Assembly (NCBI RefSeq): GCF_037126465.1 | Contig: NC_088201.1 | Span: forward strand, 80,132,273-80,196,272 | Direction: 5' to 3' | Source of the DNA: Ornithodoros turicata | Taxonomy: Eukaryota; Arthropoda; Arachnida; Ixodida; Argasidae | Length of the DNA stretch: 64,000 nt | Notes under the pieces: generated by a model | Told to the model about the DNA's origin: nothing | Database searches by the model: none | The model's input: the letters and a program-made list of their open reading frames with translations, nothing else | Part shown: positions 1-10,737 of the stretch, piece by piece | How the letters are laid out: each line of letters opens with the position of its first letter | How positions within the stretch are numbered: the stretch's first letter is position 1 | Made by a program: the position numbers and the translations under genes

Positions 1-673
1 GGGCGTGAAAACCAGTGTAGCTGAGTCGATGAAAGCTCGATATGCACGTGGGGACGCAAAACTAAACTGTTCTCTGCAGGTCCGTTTCTTTATGTCGTGT
101 TTGTTCATTTCTTATGAGTGCCGTGCTGATTGTGAGTATGTTATAACAAGCAGAGATAACCACAGCAACGTGCGGATGCGGGAAGAGCGCCTCCCTTCTC
201 TTGACTTGTTTCTTTATAATAAATGTGAGGTCACCGGTCACGTGACTTGATGATGTCGACGCGTCCCGTGGTGTCGTGACATCACTGAATCACTTAACGA
301 ATATTTTGAACAAATCACTAAAAAGAATTGAATCGAATGAATCGATTCATTAAAAAAGAGTAATTTTGCCCATCATTATGCTTTGGCTTGCTTTGACTCG
401 CGTCTGCGACGAATGTCGCAGCGGCGGCAGCACGAATCTCGCCAAACATAACAAAACCATGGTAACACAATATAACGCATTAAATATGCACACAATAAAC
501 TTGTCTTTTAGGCTATTCAAATAGTTTGTTGCTGGCTTCTAATGCGATTGCCTGTACGTTGTGCTGTGGTGACGCAACGGCATTGCTTCTGCTTCATGTC
601 TGCGATGTCCGAGTACGCGGTGGAAGAAATATTGTGATGCAAAGCACATATTACCCCACACGTTGATGCTGCA
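1..673. other. No recognisable gene
   Basis: No frame here gives a recognisable protein. Around 290-360 there is a short AT-rich stretch with repeated GAATCG-type words, resembling eroded transposon ends, but nothing firm can be assigned. Confidence 0.4.
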
Positions 674-1689
674 ATGCCGAAAAGGTACCGCGAGTGGATG
701 TTAACAGGTAATGTTGCAAAACCTCGCACGATGAAAATAAGGCATATGACGAAACTCGCCCAACTCAACGCTGATCATGAACAAAGTAATGCCGAAGTGG
801 CACCGGACACAAGCTACGTGTCCCTCAGCGGTTCGCTGGAAGATGCTGCGTCACAGGAGAATGTCACTTCAACGGGAATGATGCTCATAGCGACGTCCAA
901 AACGACGCGCCTTACGATCTATCAAGTGATGATGAAAGTCCTTTTGAAAACTCTCTCCAATGCATTATTAACGTGAGTAGACTGTATACGAGATAGCTTG
1001 TTTTTTTTTTATTACTTTCTTCATTCGTGCTAAACTCGGTCTGCACACTAGATTGGCGTAACAAAGTAGTCATATTGCACTCTTAGAACTCAGAGACAAG
1101 GCCCATTATGGAACGGGGATATGAAGGCTGCATGGAAGACGATTCGACAGACTCCCTTTGTGACTCAAGCGACGAGGAAGCCAGCTCGGAGGATCGTGGC
1201 ACACAATCAGAATTCGTAAGTGTCTGTCATGACTGTACCGCACCAAATCAATGCGGGTGCTGTAAAGTAAAAATTTTCACCAACATTTCCGTGTAAAAAG
1301 AGTGTTATCTGCCCATTACACTCAACTTACGCTCATATCACACCAGCTTAGAGAAAAGTAAATATGTCGTCACCATACCGGTGTGCAGAAACGGTGTGCT
1401 CCATGACTTGCACTATTTTTACATGTGTTCTGTACCGTGCATGCACTGGATGTTTCTTGAAATGCACTCAAGCTGTGGGCGTGTAAATATACCGTCTGCC
1501 CTTTACACTTCAACGACAACAGCGCGAGTTCCCTCATACTGTCTGATTCCGCCTGAGTGCACTGCTCAGACTCAACTAACCTCATGGCGGTGGGGTTGTC
1601 ACTATTTTTCATTTCAGTGTACTGTGCCGGACTCTGGTCATCAGGTTCCGGGTTTGGTTGCACTGGGTCTCGCAATTACCTCTAACACA

Positions 1690-1816
1690 AGCACTAAGTA
1701 CACTGGGTGTATTTAGGAACACCCAACCTTAGGGTGTAGGCTCCACACTAAGAAGGGTGGTCATTATGAAGCACCATTTGACACTCAAAACGCTGTAAGA
1801 AAGTTTACTGTGTCTA
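1690..1816. repeat. GGGTGT/ACACCC MITE fragment
   Basis: Contains repeated ACACCC/GGGTGT words and ends in TTTACTGTG, the same end word (CACAGTAAA on the other strand) seen at 39898 and near 48152 and 49140. It lies inside the tnp2-like transposase relic, so it is a later insertion or a terminal piece of a related element. Confidence 0.45.
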
Positions 1817-3316
1817 TGAATAATGCTAGATTATGTAGCGCCATGAGTTTTCATGAGTGCCGTTGCATGCATCACAATTGCGCGTTTTGGTATAATTGCT
1901 GATATTCATTTTGTCGTTTATTGCAGGACGAAGCGCTGTATCCGGTATCACGCATAACTGTTGGAGAAAGCATGATGCTAATCCTGGGGCACAGCCTGCG
2001 TCACAATTCAACTAAAGAAGGCACGGAGAGCCTGTTGCAACTGACACCAGCTCACTTGCCAGAGAAGTAGCGGTTGCAACATCGAAGTACCTGTTCTTCA
2101 AGCACTTTGTGAATGCCAGGGAAACAGCAATATACCATTTTTATTGTCCAAACTGTCTTTCGTACCTTCCTAAGAACGAAGACGGGAACATTGTGCATTG
2201 TGACATGTGCTCATCTGATCACAATATAGAAAGCCTCATGAACGATGAAAGTGACGAAACGACTGTGATGAAACGACTAGCAGCCCTGGGATATATGTCT
2301 TGCCTACTTCTGGGAATGACTTGTCGGTGACATGGAATAGTGATGGTGTGCCACTGTATGCATCTTCAGGGTACAGCGTGTGGCCGCAACTTTTGCGGAT
2401 CAACGAGCTGCCACAGAAAGAAAGGGCAAAACACATGGTGTTAGCCGGGCTTTGGTGCAAAAAAGCCAAACATGAACACATTTCTAAAGCCCTTCGTGGA
2501 GTAGCTAAATGTCCTTTCAAGTTCAGGCTTTTTGTGGACAGATTCTTATGGTGTGACCCAGAAGGTGCGGATTTCTCCAGGAACCTGCAGGGTGGACACA
2601 GTAGCCAGAGCCATGGCCATGAACATGAATCAGTTCAATAGCTCTTATGGCTGTGGTGGTGTGTCCACGAAGGGGAAGTTGCAAGGAGAGGTAATGACCA
2701 TGCACGTGTGTACCCCGTACTCCCCCCACGTCAAGTAGCTAGAACACCCCAGTCTTTTCTTGACAATGTTGCTCAGGCCGAGGAAGCAAAGGAACCAAAT
2801 TTTGGTGTAAAAGGCACAAGTGTGCTTTTCCTTTTGTCATTTCTCTCGTTACCTCTTGGGTTTGTTGTACATTACATGCATGCTGTATGCGCTAGCTTTG
2901 TTAGGCACACAACATGCATGTCGTTTGACAACAACTGTTTATTTCCATACAGTCTCGGATCCAAGAATGATGAGGTTGATGGACGTCTTCGTCATCTAAA
3001 ACCCACATGGGAAATATCGAGGCTACCTCGTTCACTGAATGTCAGAAAATTGTGGAAGGCGGAATGGCGCAATTGGTCGTTTTTCTTTTCCCCTGTCGTT
3101 CTCTATAACATTTTCATATCGGTGTACTATAAAAGCTGGATTAAGTTTGTTAGACTCAAGCATTTTTTTCTGACCAACACTGTACTCGCGGATCAGCTAA
3201 ATGAAGCCCGTAAAGCCATGTGTTCATTTCTGAGCGAGTATCAAGAGCTCTAAGGAAAGGAGCATATGACTTACAACGCACACCTGCTGCTGCATATCGC
3301 CGACTCAGTTGAAGTA

Positions 3317-3572
3317 TGGGGCCCACTTTGGAACTATTCCGCAACTCTTCCTGCCAATGTGGAGATGATACTAGCTACAGCTACCAGCTTGCCTCTTCCA
3401 GACTTTGCTGCTCATGCGGACAAAATAATGGAGGTTTCTTCGCCCCACGTCGCCGCCATCCCCGCTTCAGTTGGCGTGCAGCCAGCCCATACCCACTCCG
3501 TGCCGGTCCCTTCTGGCGGCGGTTCCCTTGCCCATCTAGTAAGCGTGGGGCCCACTTTGGAACTATTCCGCA
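3317..3572 (+). repeat. 27-bp direct repeat flanking a 202-bp insert
   Basis: The 27-bp word beginning TGGGGCCCACTTTGG occurs at 3317-3343 and again at 3546-3572, both encoding the WGPLWNYSA block of the transposase. The 202 bp between them has no counterpart in the family and stays open in the same frame. This is a duplication or an insertion with an unusually long duplicated target. Confidence 0.75.
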
Positions 3573-3715
3573 TACGCATTCGAGAACATGAATGGCCAGC
3601 TGCTGCAGTTAGTTAACGGCACGCGATTTGCCCACTTCGAGATGGTTGACAAGTATTTCCTGACAACCCTTCCAAAGATCTGGAGTAAATGTTCCTATTG
3701 TCATCAGACTATATA

Positions 3716-4530
3716 TTATTTATAATTGGGTGTTTACGTCGCGAGACAACTGAGATTTTCATCAGACTGAGTACAAACACAAACTAATGCAGTAAGGGGT
3801 ATCACCTCAGGAAGCACTCGGAAACTGCGTGTGGTGTTGTTCTGTTTGGAAAGGGAAAGGCTGGTAGTTATGGCATGTGTTATGCAAAAGTTAGCATTAA
3901 TGGATTGACGTATTGTACCAGATTACTGGATAGCCACGCCGCATGAACTCATTTGTGCTTGTAAATGGGATTTTTGGGAGAATTGAGGTTATGACTGCTG
4001 TCTGCCGGGAAGGACACATGCGCTGTACATGTGACAAAAAGGTTCTGCTTCGTTGATGCAGAGTGGATGTGGTACGTCTCTTTGTTGCTGATAATATGTA
4101 TGCCACTATCATATATGAGTTTGAACGCACAGACAAATATTGTTGGCATGTACTGTGAAAATGTACAAAAGTGTATCGCATTGATCGCATCATCAAGGAT
4201 GTACTGTGCTGCGCTTCTCACACATATGTGTCAGAACTATGTAAAGAAGGTCACCATGATGCACAGCCATCAAATGCAACCTTTCTGTTTCCCTTTTTTG
4301 AAATTAGTGGGTGTTAACAACTAAGACATAACCAGTGACCGGCAAAGTAGTGCAGTGCAAGCGTACCAAGAGCAAAGTATTTAGCAACGTACTTTAAAGT
4401 AACGGCCAACTCGGCAATTGACCTAAAGTGGCAAAATAAAACGTCCCAATAGGAAAACCTGGCTGAATCATAGTCTTGTTGTTGGTATCAGTTGACTGTG
4501 AAAGCGAGTTCGTGACTTAAGGGTTCATAA
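3716..4530. other. No recognisable gene
   Basis: AT-rich sequence with short overlapping frames on both strands and no motif, splice pattern or repeat that I recognise. Confidence 0.4.
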
Positions 4531-4544
4531 GTCACGTCGACTGC

Positions 4545-5317
4545 GAAGGAATTTGTAATATTTCTACGCGAAATTCGGACTTGTGACACTGCCTTGTGCA
4601 GTGCCAGGGCAGGAGTCAGGAGTATAATGAGAGGAGTCAGAAACGCTTTGGAAATGCTCCCCAAGTGCATTAGCCTGTTCTTCTAGGCTTTCACATACCT
4701 GACCGTTAATTTCTAAGAGAGGGATGGAATGACTGATATGTTCTCCTCTGATTTTGCGAAGTCTGTCCCATACCACTTCGGACGGGGTATTACAAGACAG
4801 AGAAGATATGAAGCTGCGCCAAGAGGACGCTTTGGCTATTTGGGTGTCCACTTGGCCTTCACTCTTGCCTTTTTTGAAGAGTAAAAGGTTTTGTGATGTG
4901 GGGTACCTCCTAAATGTGCCCCACACACGATTTTGAAGTTTGCGAGTTTCCTCGCATTCACTATTCCAGCAGGGTTTAGGTTGCTTTTAGGAGATGACCA
5001 GAAGTCTGGGGAATGAATTTTCTTGCTCTGTCAAGAATGATATTGTTAATAAGATTGCTAGCTTCCTCAATCGTCACCCTATCAAGAGGAATCAGAGAGA
5101 GGGCACATTTTTCACAAAACTGATTCCAGTCGGCTAGTTTGAATTTCCACCTCGGAGGGTGTGTCGTCAGAATGTTGACTAGAGTAGGGTATTTCGACAC
5201 CACTGGGAAGTGGTCACTCCCAAGTGGGTTCTTTTCTACATTCCATTCTATTTCTTGGAACAGTGATGGACTGCAAAAAGACAGATCTAAAGCTGACAGA
5301 GACCGACTTGAAGAATG
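4545..5317 (-). pseudogene. Non-LTR retrotransposon fragment (endonuclease C-terminus and linker)
   Basis: Read on the minus strand, the right part (about 5392-4976) holds the C-terminal end of an apurinic-type endonuclease, with SALDLSF followed by NPLGSDHFPV, the conserved serine-aspartate-histidine element of that fold. After a frame change, the left part (4926-4564) has a basic linker with WDRLRKIRG and LGEHFQSVS, the stretch that normally precedes the reverse transcriptase. The reverse transcriptase itself is absent, so this is an internal fragment. It abuts the pogo-like element at 5318. A jockey-like or I-like clade is probable but not decidable from this piece. Confidence 0.7.
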
Positions 5318-5319
5318 TA

Positions 5320-6050
5320 CAGTCGGACCTCGTTTTATGAACCTTTGATATACGAATTCCCTCAACTTACGAACGCCTCCACAGGGAACCAAACTTTTTC
5401 CGTGTATTTTGACCTCGTTTTACGAATCCTCGATATCCGAACTATGAACGGATTATGAGGGAACGGACCCAAAGTAGCCAAGCCATTCTGACCTCGATAT
5501 ACGAACGGGCGTTATGAACGTACAGAGGACAGGCCAATGGACCGGAGGATAATGAAAGTTCCTCAGTACATGCTGCCAAGGTCAAACATACAATGTCCTA
5601 ACGCCACTACGTTCCACAGACATGATTCACCATTTCCCGAAAGAATAATTCGGGCGTTTACAGCCGAATGGTTGTGAGTTTGGACCAGGTCTCCGAGATG
5701 GAAACATCTTGCCGTTCCAAGAAAGCGTTCAGTTCTGACAGCCGGTGACAAGCGTGATATTTGCCGTTGGAAACAGTCTCATTCGCGCGCGATACGGTAC
5801 TTTGAGGACCGGGTGCATGAGTCAAGTGTCAGACTTCTGTCATCTCTTCTAAACAGGATGGACCCTGCAGAAAGTATGGTGCAAAGCACAATTACGCAGT
5901 ATTTTCAAAAATAAAACTTATTCAAATCAATTTCCCGTGGTTTTGTGAGGTATTTGTGCACTGCAGACCTCGGACCTCGATTTACGAATACCTCGATTTA
6001 CGAACGATTTTCTGAGAAACGAAGGGTGTTCGTAAAGCGAGGTTTGACTG
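5320..6050 (+). mobile_element. pogo/Tigger-like DNA transposon, internally deleted
   Basis: The ends are inverted repeats (CAGTCGGACCTCGTTTTA on the left, with its counterpart ending GAGGTTTGACTG on the right), flanked by TA at 5318-5319 and 6051-6052, as expected for Tc1/mariner-pogo transposition. Subterminal copies of the CCTCG..TACGAA word follow. The centre retains a short reading frame ending in STITQYFQK and a stop at about 5910, like the C-terminus of pogo-type transposases, followed by an AATAAAA signal. Most of the transposase is missing, so it is non-autonomous. Confidence 0.82.
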
Positions 6051-6185
6051 TATGTATGTAGGTGCTACTGTGTTTAAAAGATAGATGGACGTTGATAGCA
6101 AGAAGTTCTCTACAATAAAATGTAATACACAACTTTTAACTTCACCTAATAATGAAAGGAGGAAGTCACTGAAAAGGTTTGCCAG

Positions 6186-6262
6186 CTGTAGGACTCGAAC
6201 CCACATCTTCTGGATTACCGGTCCAGGGCTCTTACCAGTTGAGATAAGCTAACACGCCTCTC
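6186..6262 (-). repeat. tRNA-derived relic (SINE head or tRNA pseudogene)
   Basis: On the minus strand there is an A-box-like TAGCTTATCTCAACTGG, a 5-bp anticodon stem CTGGA/TCCAG around a loop with GGT in the anticodon place (threonine-like), and a B box GGTTCGAGTCC inside a 5-bp T stem. The acceptor stem does not pair and there is no CCA or T-run terminator, so a working tRNA is unlikely. Confidence 0.65.
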
Positions 6263-7087
6263 CAGTGACTTACAAGGGTACATCATTAATTTCTTAGGCA
6301 CTTGAGGCTTTGTATATATTTGTCGTTTCTATGTGCTCCAGCCTCAGAACATCAATTCCCATCATGTTCACCTAATAATGTTATCGAGTGTGTCTCGATG
6401 ATATGATATGACGTAGTATTATTTACACACGTTGCGCAGATGGGGGTGTCTTGCATTCTGCCAAACATAAACTAACATCTAACATATGAAAACTTCGGTC
6501 AAGGTGGCTACCTCCGTAGCAAATCAATGTCTAACGATTCATTGTCCTCTCATAATGATGACGACAAGGGAAAACATAACATTGTCATGCGTCAACGTAA
6601 CATTCTAATCTACAGCGTGGCCTTAGCAATTTTACCTCAATGCATTCCATCATTAGGTATACTAAATTCGCGAGTAACAAAAAGCACCTTAGCTGCTTTT
6701 CTTCTCTGTTTACATTTTGCTTCATGTTACAGGGGTCGTTCGGACTCTTTCTATGCTACTTTTCATAACAGGGAAGACGTGGAGCTAAGAGAAAAGAAGC
6801 GACATAACGGCGAAGCAGGATTTTTTCCTGTTATTCCTTTTACAAGGGTCCTTCAACGTTGACCGAAACTTTTCTTTCTTTAAATACAATGGAAAATTCG
6901 GGAAGCACCAAACTACGTCAGTTTTCAAAGTGCTCATCGGGCGCATCTAGATGCCGCTTCAATCGGTGTGGCAACTCTTTGATGCCTTTCGTCTAGAAAT
7001 AAGTGGACTGCTGCGGTACCCACTGCAGAGCATCTTTCTGGAAGGCTTCATCTGCATGGAACGTCTTTCCTATCTGTAAGGCATAGC

Positions 7088-8485
7088 TGGGCGGCCTCAC
7101 CCATGAGGACCCTCATGAGGACGCCTCACCCTCACCTCATGACGATGAGGTGAGGGTGAGTGAGGCCAGACCACGCTGAATGTTCCTCATGAGGACAGTC
7201 GTGAGGCATTGCCTCTCATGAGGCTCACCGTGAGGGCCCTCATGAGGCCAGTCGTCGTGAGGCCATCAATACGTGAGGGTACAACGTATTCCGTGAGGAG
7301 CCTCACGGACGAGGCAGTGAGGCCCTTTGTGAGGAACCTCACGGATGAAGCCGTGAGGCCCTTTGTGAGGAATCGAATCTTTCGAATCCACCAGCCACGT
7401 TTGTTTGTTTCATTTTCAAACTGACGCCTCCGGAGCCCGCCGAAAGCCGCATTGACCGACGGGTGTTTTCTTGGTTGGTTGTTTACTTTGCTGTGGACTG
7501 AAAGAGCTCAGACAGGAACTGTTACATTACAAGTTTAAAAGTAACCTGGTTTTTCTTTCGATTGTTGCTTAGTTCCATGGAAATAATTCAGACTCGAGAG
7601 TTTATGTATTTCATGTAGTCGATGAACAACACGTTAAACAAATTATTGCGTTTAAGAAGAACTATATGGGTATGTTCTTTTTCCAAAACTGGACTATTAT
7701 TTAATTTGTTTTCATTAAACAAATGGATCAAAACACTTTTCAGTAGCGGTTCTTTTTCTTCTTTCATTTTAAACTCTTTTTAAAGAAATGACTCGAAAGA
7801 TTCGAGATTTGTAAGATTGGTGGATTCGCAGAGCCTCTGTTGGATTCGGATTCGGGTCCGTATTCGGAAAATTCTGGATTCGTCCCATCTCTAGAAAAAA
7901 GTCTTTCAGCTGACCCTGATGCAGCTGGCATGCCAAACACACCGCAAGCTTCGCAAGCTGTGAGTAGATGCAAGAATTTGTCTTCCAAAATGGAAGTGGT
8001 TCATCTACGCTGCATGGGGCTCGCAAGTATCTGTCTAACCCCGCGTCATTCGACGCAGGTGAAGCTGGACGCACCGTGCCCAGCAGGCTGTACATATCTG
8101 GGGCTCCCTCCTAGTGACCTGAACACACGTGAGGCCATGAAGGTATTCACGAGGCGAGGGCTTGTGAGGGTGAGGGGTCGTGAGGCCATGAGGGGCCTCA
8201 TGAGGTGAAGGTACTTGAGGCCATGAGGGCCCTCATGAGCTGAGGGCACGTGAGTATGAGGACTTGTGATGCCATGTGGGTCCTCATTAGGCGAAAATAC
8301 GTGAGGCTCGTGAGGCCATGAGAGCCCTCATGAGGTGAGGGCACGTGAGGATGAGGACTACTGAGGCCATGAGGGCCCTCATGAGGTGAGGACACGTGAG
8401 GATGAGGACCCTCATGTGGTGAAGATATGTGAGGCCATGAGTGTAATGACTAGCCTCATGAGGTGAAGCCATGTGAAGAGGCTAA
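7088..8485. repeat. Foldback-like element with CTCATGAGG / GTGAGG word arrays
   Basis: Two arrays (about 7088-7390 and 8110-8485) are built from variants of GTGAGG, CATGAGG and the palindrome CCTCATGAGG, on both strands, so the arms can pair. A third short stretch of the same words resumes at 9699-9780, after the CCAATATTGG element. That shows the latter was inserted into this one. No protein is coded. Confidence 0.7.
7372..7895. mobile_element. hAT-like terminal fragment
   Basis: The right edge reads, on the minus strand, CTAGAGATGGGACGAATCC followed by repeated GAATCC/CGAATC words. The left edge (about 7372-7400) has GAATCGAATCTTTCGAATCC. AGAGATGGG with subterminal GAATC repeats is typical of many non-autonomous hAT elements. 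No transposase is present and an 8-bp target duplication was not found, so this is moderate evidence only. Confidence 0.45.
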
Positions 8486-9696
8486 CCCAAGCAGCACACA
8501 ATATTGGGCCCATATTGGCTGGTCATTGGCGATACGGGTCCAATATGGGACCCGTTTCGCCAAGATTTCCCCCTTATTGGCTGAAAATGGGCAATATGGG
8601 CCCTATATTGCCCAGTTTGAGCCAATATTGGGAAAATCCTGGCGATATGGGCCCCATATTGCCCGTGTACACCCCATATTGCCTGCAAGTACAGAAAATG
8701 GTACGTACCCATCTTGCACGAATGCCCAAGCAACACGGCAAGATTGAACGTTGAAGCGTGTGGAAATACCCAATTCAGGACATCGTTACATGCAACAACT
8801 TCCCGCAGATGATACACATTGTTCAAAACAGTCAACGTACTTGGCAATCCCAATGTAACGTTCGCTAGAATCCAACAACACAACATTCCACGTTCTGAAA
8901 ATAGCCGCCATCTTCCTTCGCGATGCCAATGCCAACCGGTGGACCCGACTGAGAGCGAGCGGGTTGTTTGAGCGAAATCACGCGTCCCACAGCTAATGCG
9001 CATGCGCGACAGCTCGAACGGACGTTTCATAGGGCTAAAATGTCGCTGGTTGCTGCAATGATAACGGAATTGCGGCAGGTCAAGTAAAAAACACAATGTC
9101 TGATAGGAAGGGATGGCTCTTCTGTAAAATTAGGTGCTTTCAAGTTGCTCCAAGCAGTGTGAATTGCTCTGGCGTATGTCCGTCACCGTCACGATAGTGT
9201 TTCGCTCCTTTGTATTCTCGGAGCGGGTTGGAAATATTTAGTTCACAGAATATTGTGTTCCCAATGAAGACATCTGAGGGATCTTGCGGTGCTGTGTTGG
9301 GAAGATCTTTTCCTGATCTTTGACATTTGCAGTTCCGTGGGACTACTTGTGTCCTTCCGCAAGGCGGGCGTAGTTCGTCGTTTTTTCTTGGGGCGATGCA
9401 GTGTTTTTTTTTTAATCATGTGCAACGTGGATCAATTAGATCTGCAGAATTAAAAAAGCAAAAATCAGAGAGAAGTATTATCAATGGTGAATAGTATGTG
9501 GATAATGTTTTATTATTACACGGAGTCCCCGTTGGTGTTACCACAGAAATATTGGTGCAAAATGGGCTTGCCAATATGGGCAGCCCATATTGGTCCAATA
9601 TGGAGCCTGGTTGCACTCCCCATATTGGGCCAATATTGGCAATCTTGGCAACCCATATGGATACAATATTGGACCAATATTGGCGTGCTGCTTGGG
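8486..9696. mobile_element. Foldback element with CCAATATTGG-rich arms
   Basis: Begins CCCAAGCAGCAC and ends with the inverted word GTGCTGCTTGGG. Each arm (about 8490-8700 and 9540-9690) is packed with variants of the palindrome CCAATATTGG and of GGGCCCATATTG. The centre (8750-9480) contains an open minus-strand stretch that I do not recognise. The element sits inside the GTGAGG array, whose words continue on both sides. Confidence 0.75.
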
Positions 9697-9789
9697 ATGG
9701 TGAGGCCTTTCGGGATCCCGATGCCCTGAAGTGAGGTTTGTGAGGGTAGAATTTAAAATGGAATGTGAGGGTGAGGGCGGGAGTGACTT

Positions 9790-10500
9790 TCTCGCTAGAG
9801 TGACCTTCCCGGCGGGAGATTACTGTCAGAGGACGAACGTAGGCCAGCTGAACAACGGAGGATGGCTCCAAGTGAAAGAGGTGGGGTGACTACAGGAGAG
9901 CTTTGGTGTCTGAAAAGGGGTGTCTGATTATTCTTCTCTTATCCTGTGCAGGCGGCAGTAGTCAATAGATAGGTTCTAGTGATGCAAGGCGAGTTTCAGA
10001 AACGTCTTTTCAGGCAGTTGATGTACCGGTGCATTCAAAGGTTCAAGCACTCAAGTCAAAGGTTCAAGCACTATGTAAATTGAAATTATCGTGAACAGAA
10101 AACAGTGTCGCATTGTTTTCCTATTATTCCAACCGCAATTGTTTGTTATTGTTTTCAACATGGTTATATCCCCACTCTGCTGTAAAATGGTATCTGCCCA
10201 TTTCATCGAACGCCGTTTCATCGACGCCATTTTATGAAACTCCATTGTGTCGGACGGCTGACTCAACACGTGGGTGTGTGGCCAGTAAAAGACATGCATT
10301 TGATTTCCAGAGTTTGTAGTATGCAAGAAATGGATCCCCCCAAAAAATAGGCCCCTGATTGCGTGGGCAGAAGTAATGGTCCGGAGGGGTTCCGGTGCTG
10401 AAAAATAAAGGAGCGCCGTTATGAACAGCTGATGAAATGGATCGTAGCCTATCCAGTGCTAGTAGTATAAAAATTATGAGAGACTCAAACAATGAGACAC
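9790..10500. other. No recognisable gene
   Basis: Short unrelated frames, no motif. A local direct repeat GGTTCAAGCACT occurs twice near 10040-10070. The Polinton begins just after. Confidence 0.4.
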
Positions 10501-10502
10501 TA

Positions 10503-10737
10503 CAGCACCCCTGCCCCTGAGCCCTGCCGTATTTTTCCCTGCGCGGCGCGTGTGCGGACGGTTGTCCGCGCGCTTATAACATGCAGAGACATTCAAAGAA
10601 GGGTCATACACAATTAGTACATGTAAAAATATATTTATTAATGCCAATTGTGATGCCAATCAGGTGAAGGAGAAAAACCCAGCCGAAAAACCTTCACGAC
10701 CTGTAACAGAAGAGATGCAATACACATAATAAAGAAT
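10503..10737 (+). repeat. Polinton left terminal inverted repeat
   Basis: Matches the right end in inverted orientation over its whole length, with shared blocks such as CCCCTGAGCCCT, GTTGTCCGCGCGCTTATAAC and GCCGAAAAACCTTCACGACC. The polymerase stop codon lies 3 bp inside it. Confidence 0.88.

Larger units (their letters stand above)
674..3715 (+). pseudogene. Decayed tnp2-like (CACTA-superfamily) transposase
   Basis: Blocks in the usual order of the large transposases found in animals and fungi are spread over several plus-strand frames. They are an acidic N-terminal part (674-1290, least certain), a cysteine pair block (FYCPNC then CDMC, about 2130-2215), a core block with TWNSDGVPLY and LRINELP (about 2335-2420), an FNSSYGC block (about 2635), a GFVVHYMHAV block (about 2865), LPRSL and the LWKAEWRNW stretch (about 3025-3085), YNAHLLLHIADSV and WGPLWNYSA (3270-3345), and AFENMNGQLLQLVNGTR (about 3573-3625). 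The acidic active-site pattern is not intact, and frames change at least four times, so the copy is dead. A 229-bp insertion/duplication splits the WGPLW block. The family call rests on the block order and is from memory of the family; CACTA ends were not found. Confidence 0.72.

Noticed and set aside
6186..6262. Functional tRNA-Thr
   Set aside because: Acceptor stem does not pair and no terminator follows; kept only as a tRNA-derived relic.
10498..10508. 6-bp Polinton target duplication
   Set aside because: Sequences just outside the two TIRs (ending near ACTACA and beginning near ATGTTT) do not match; end positions are uncertain.
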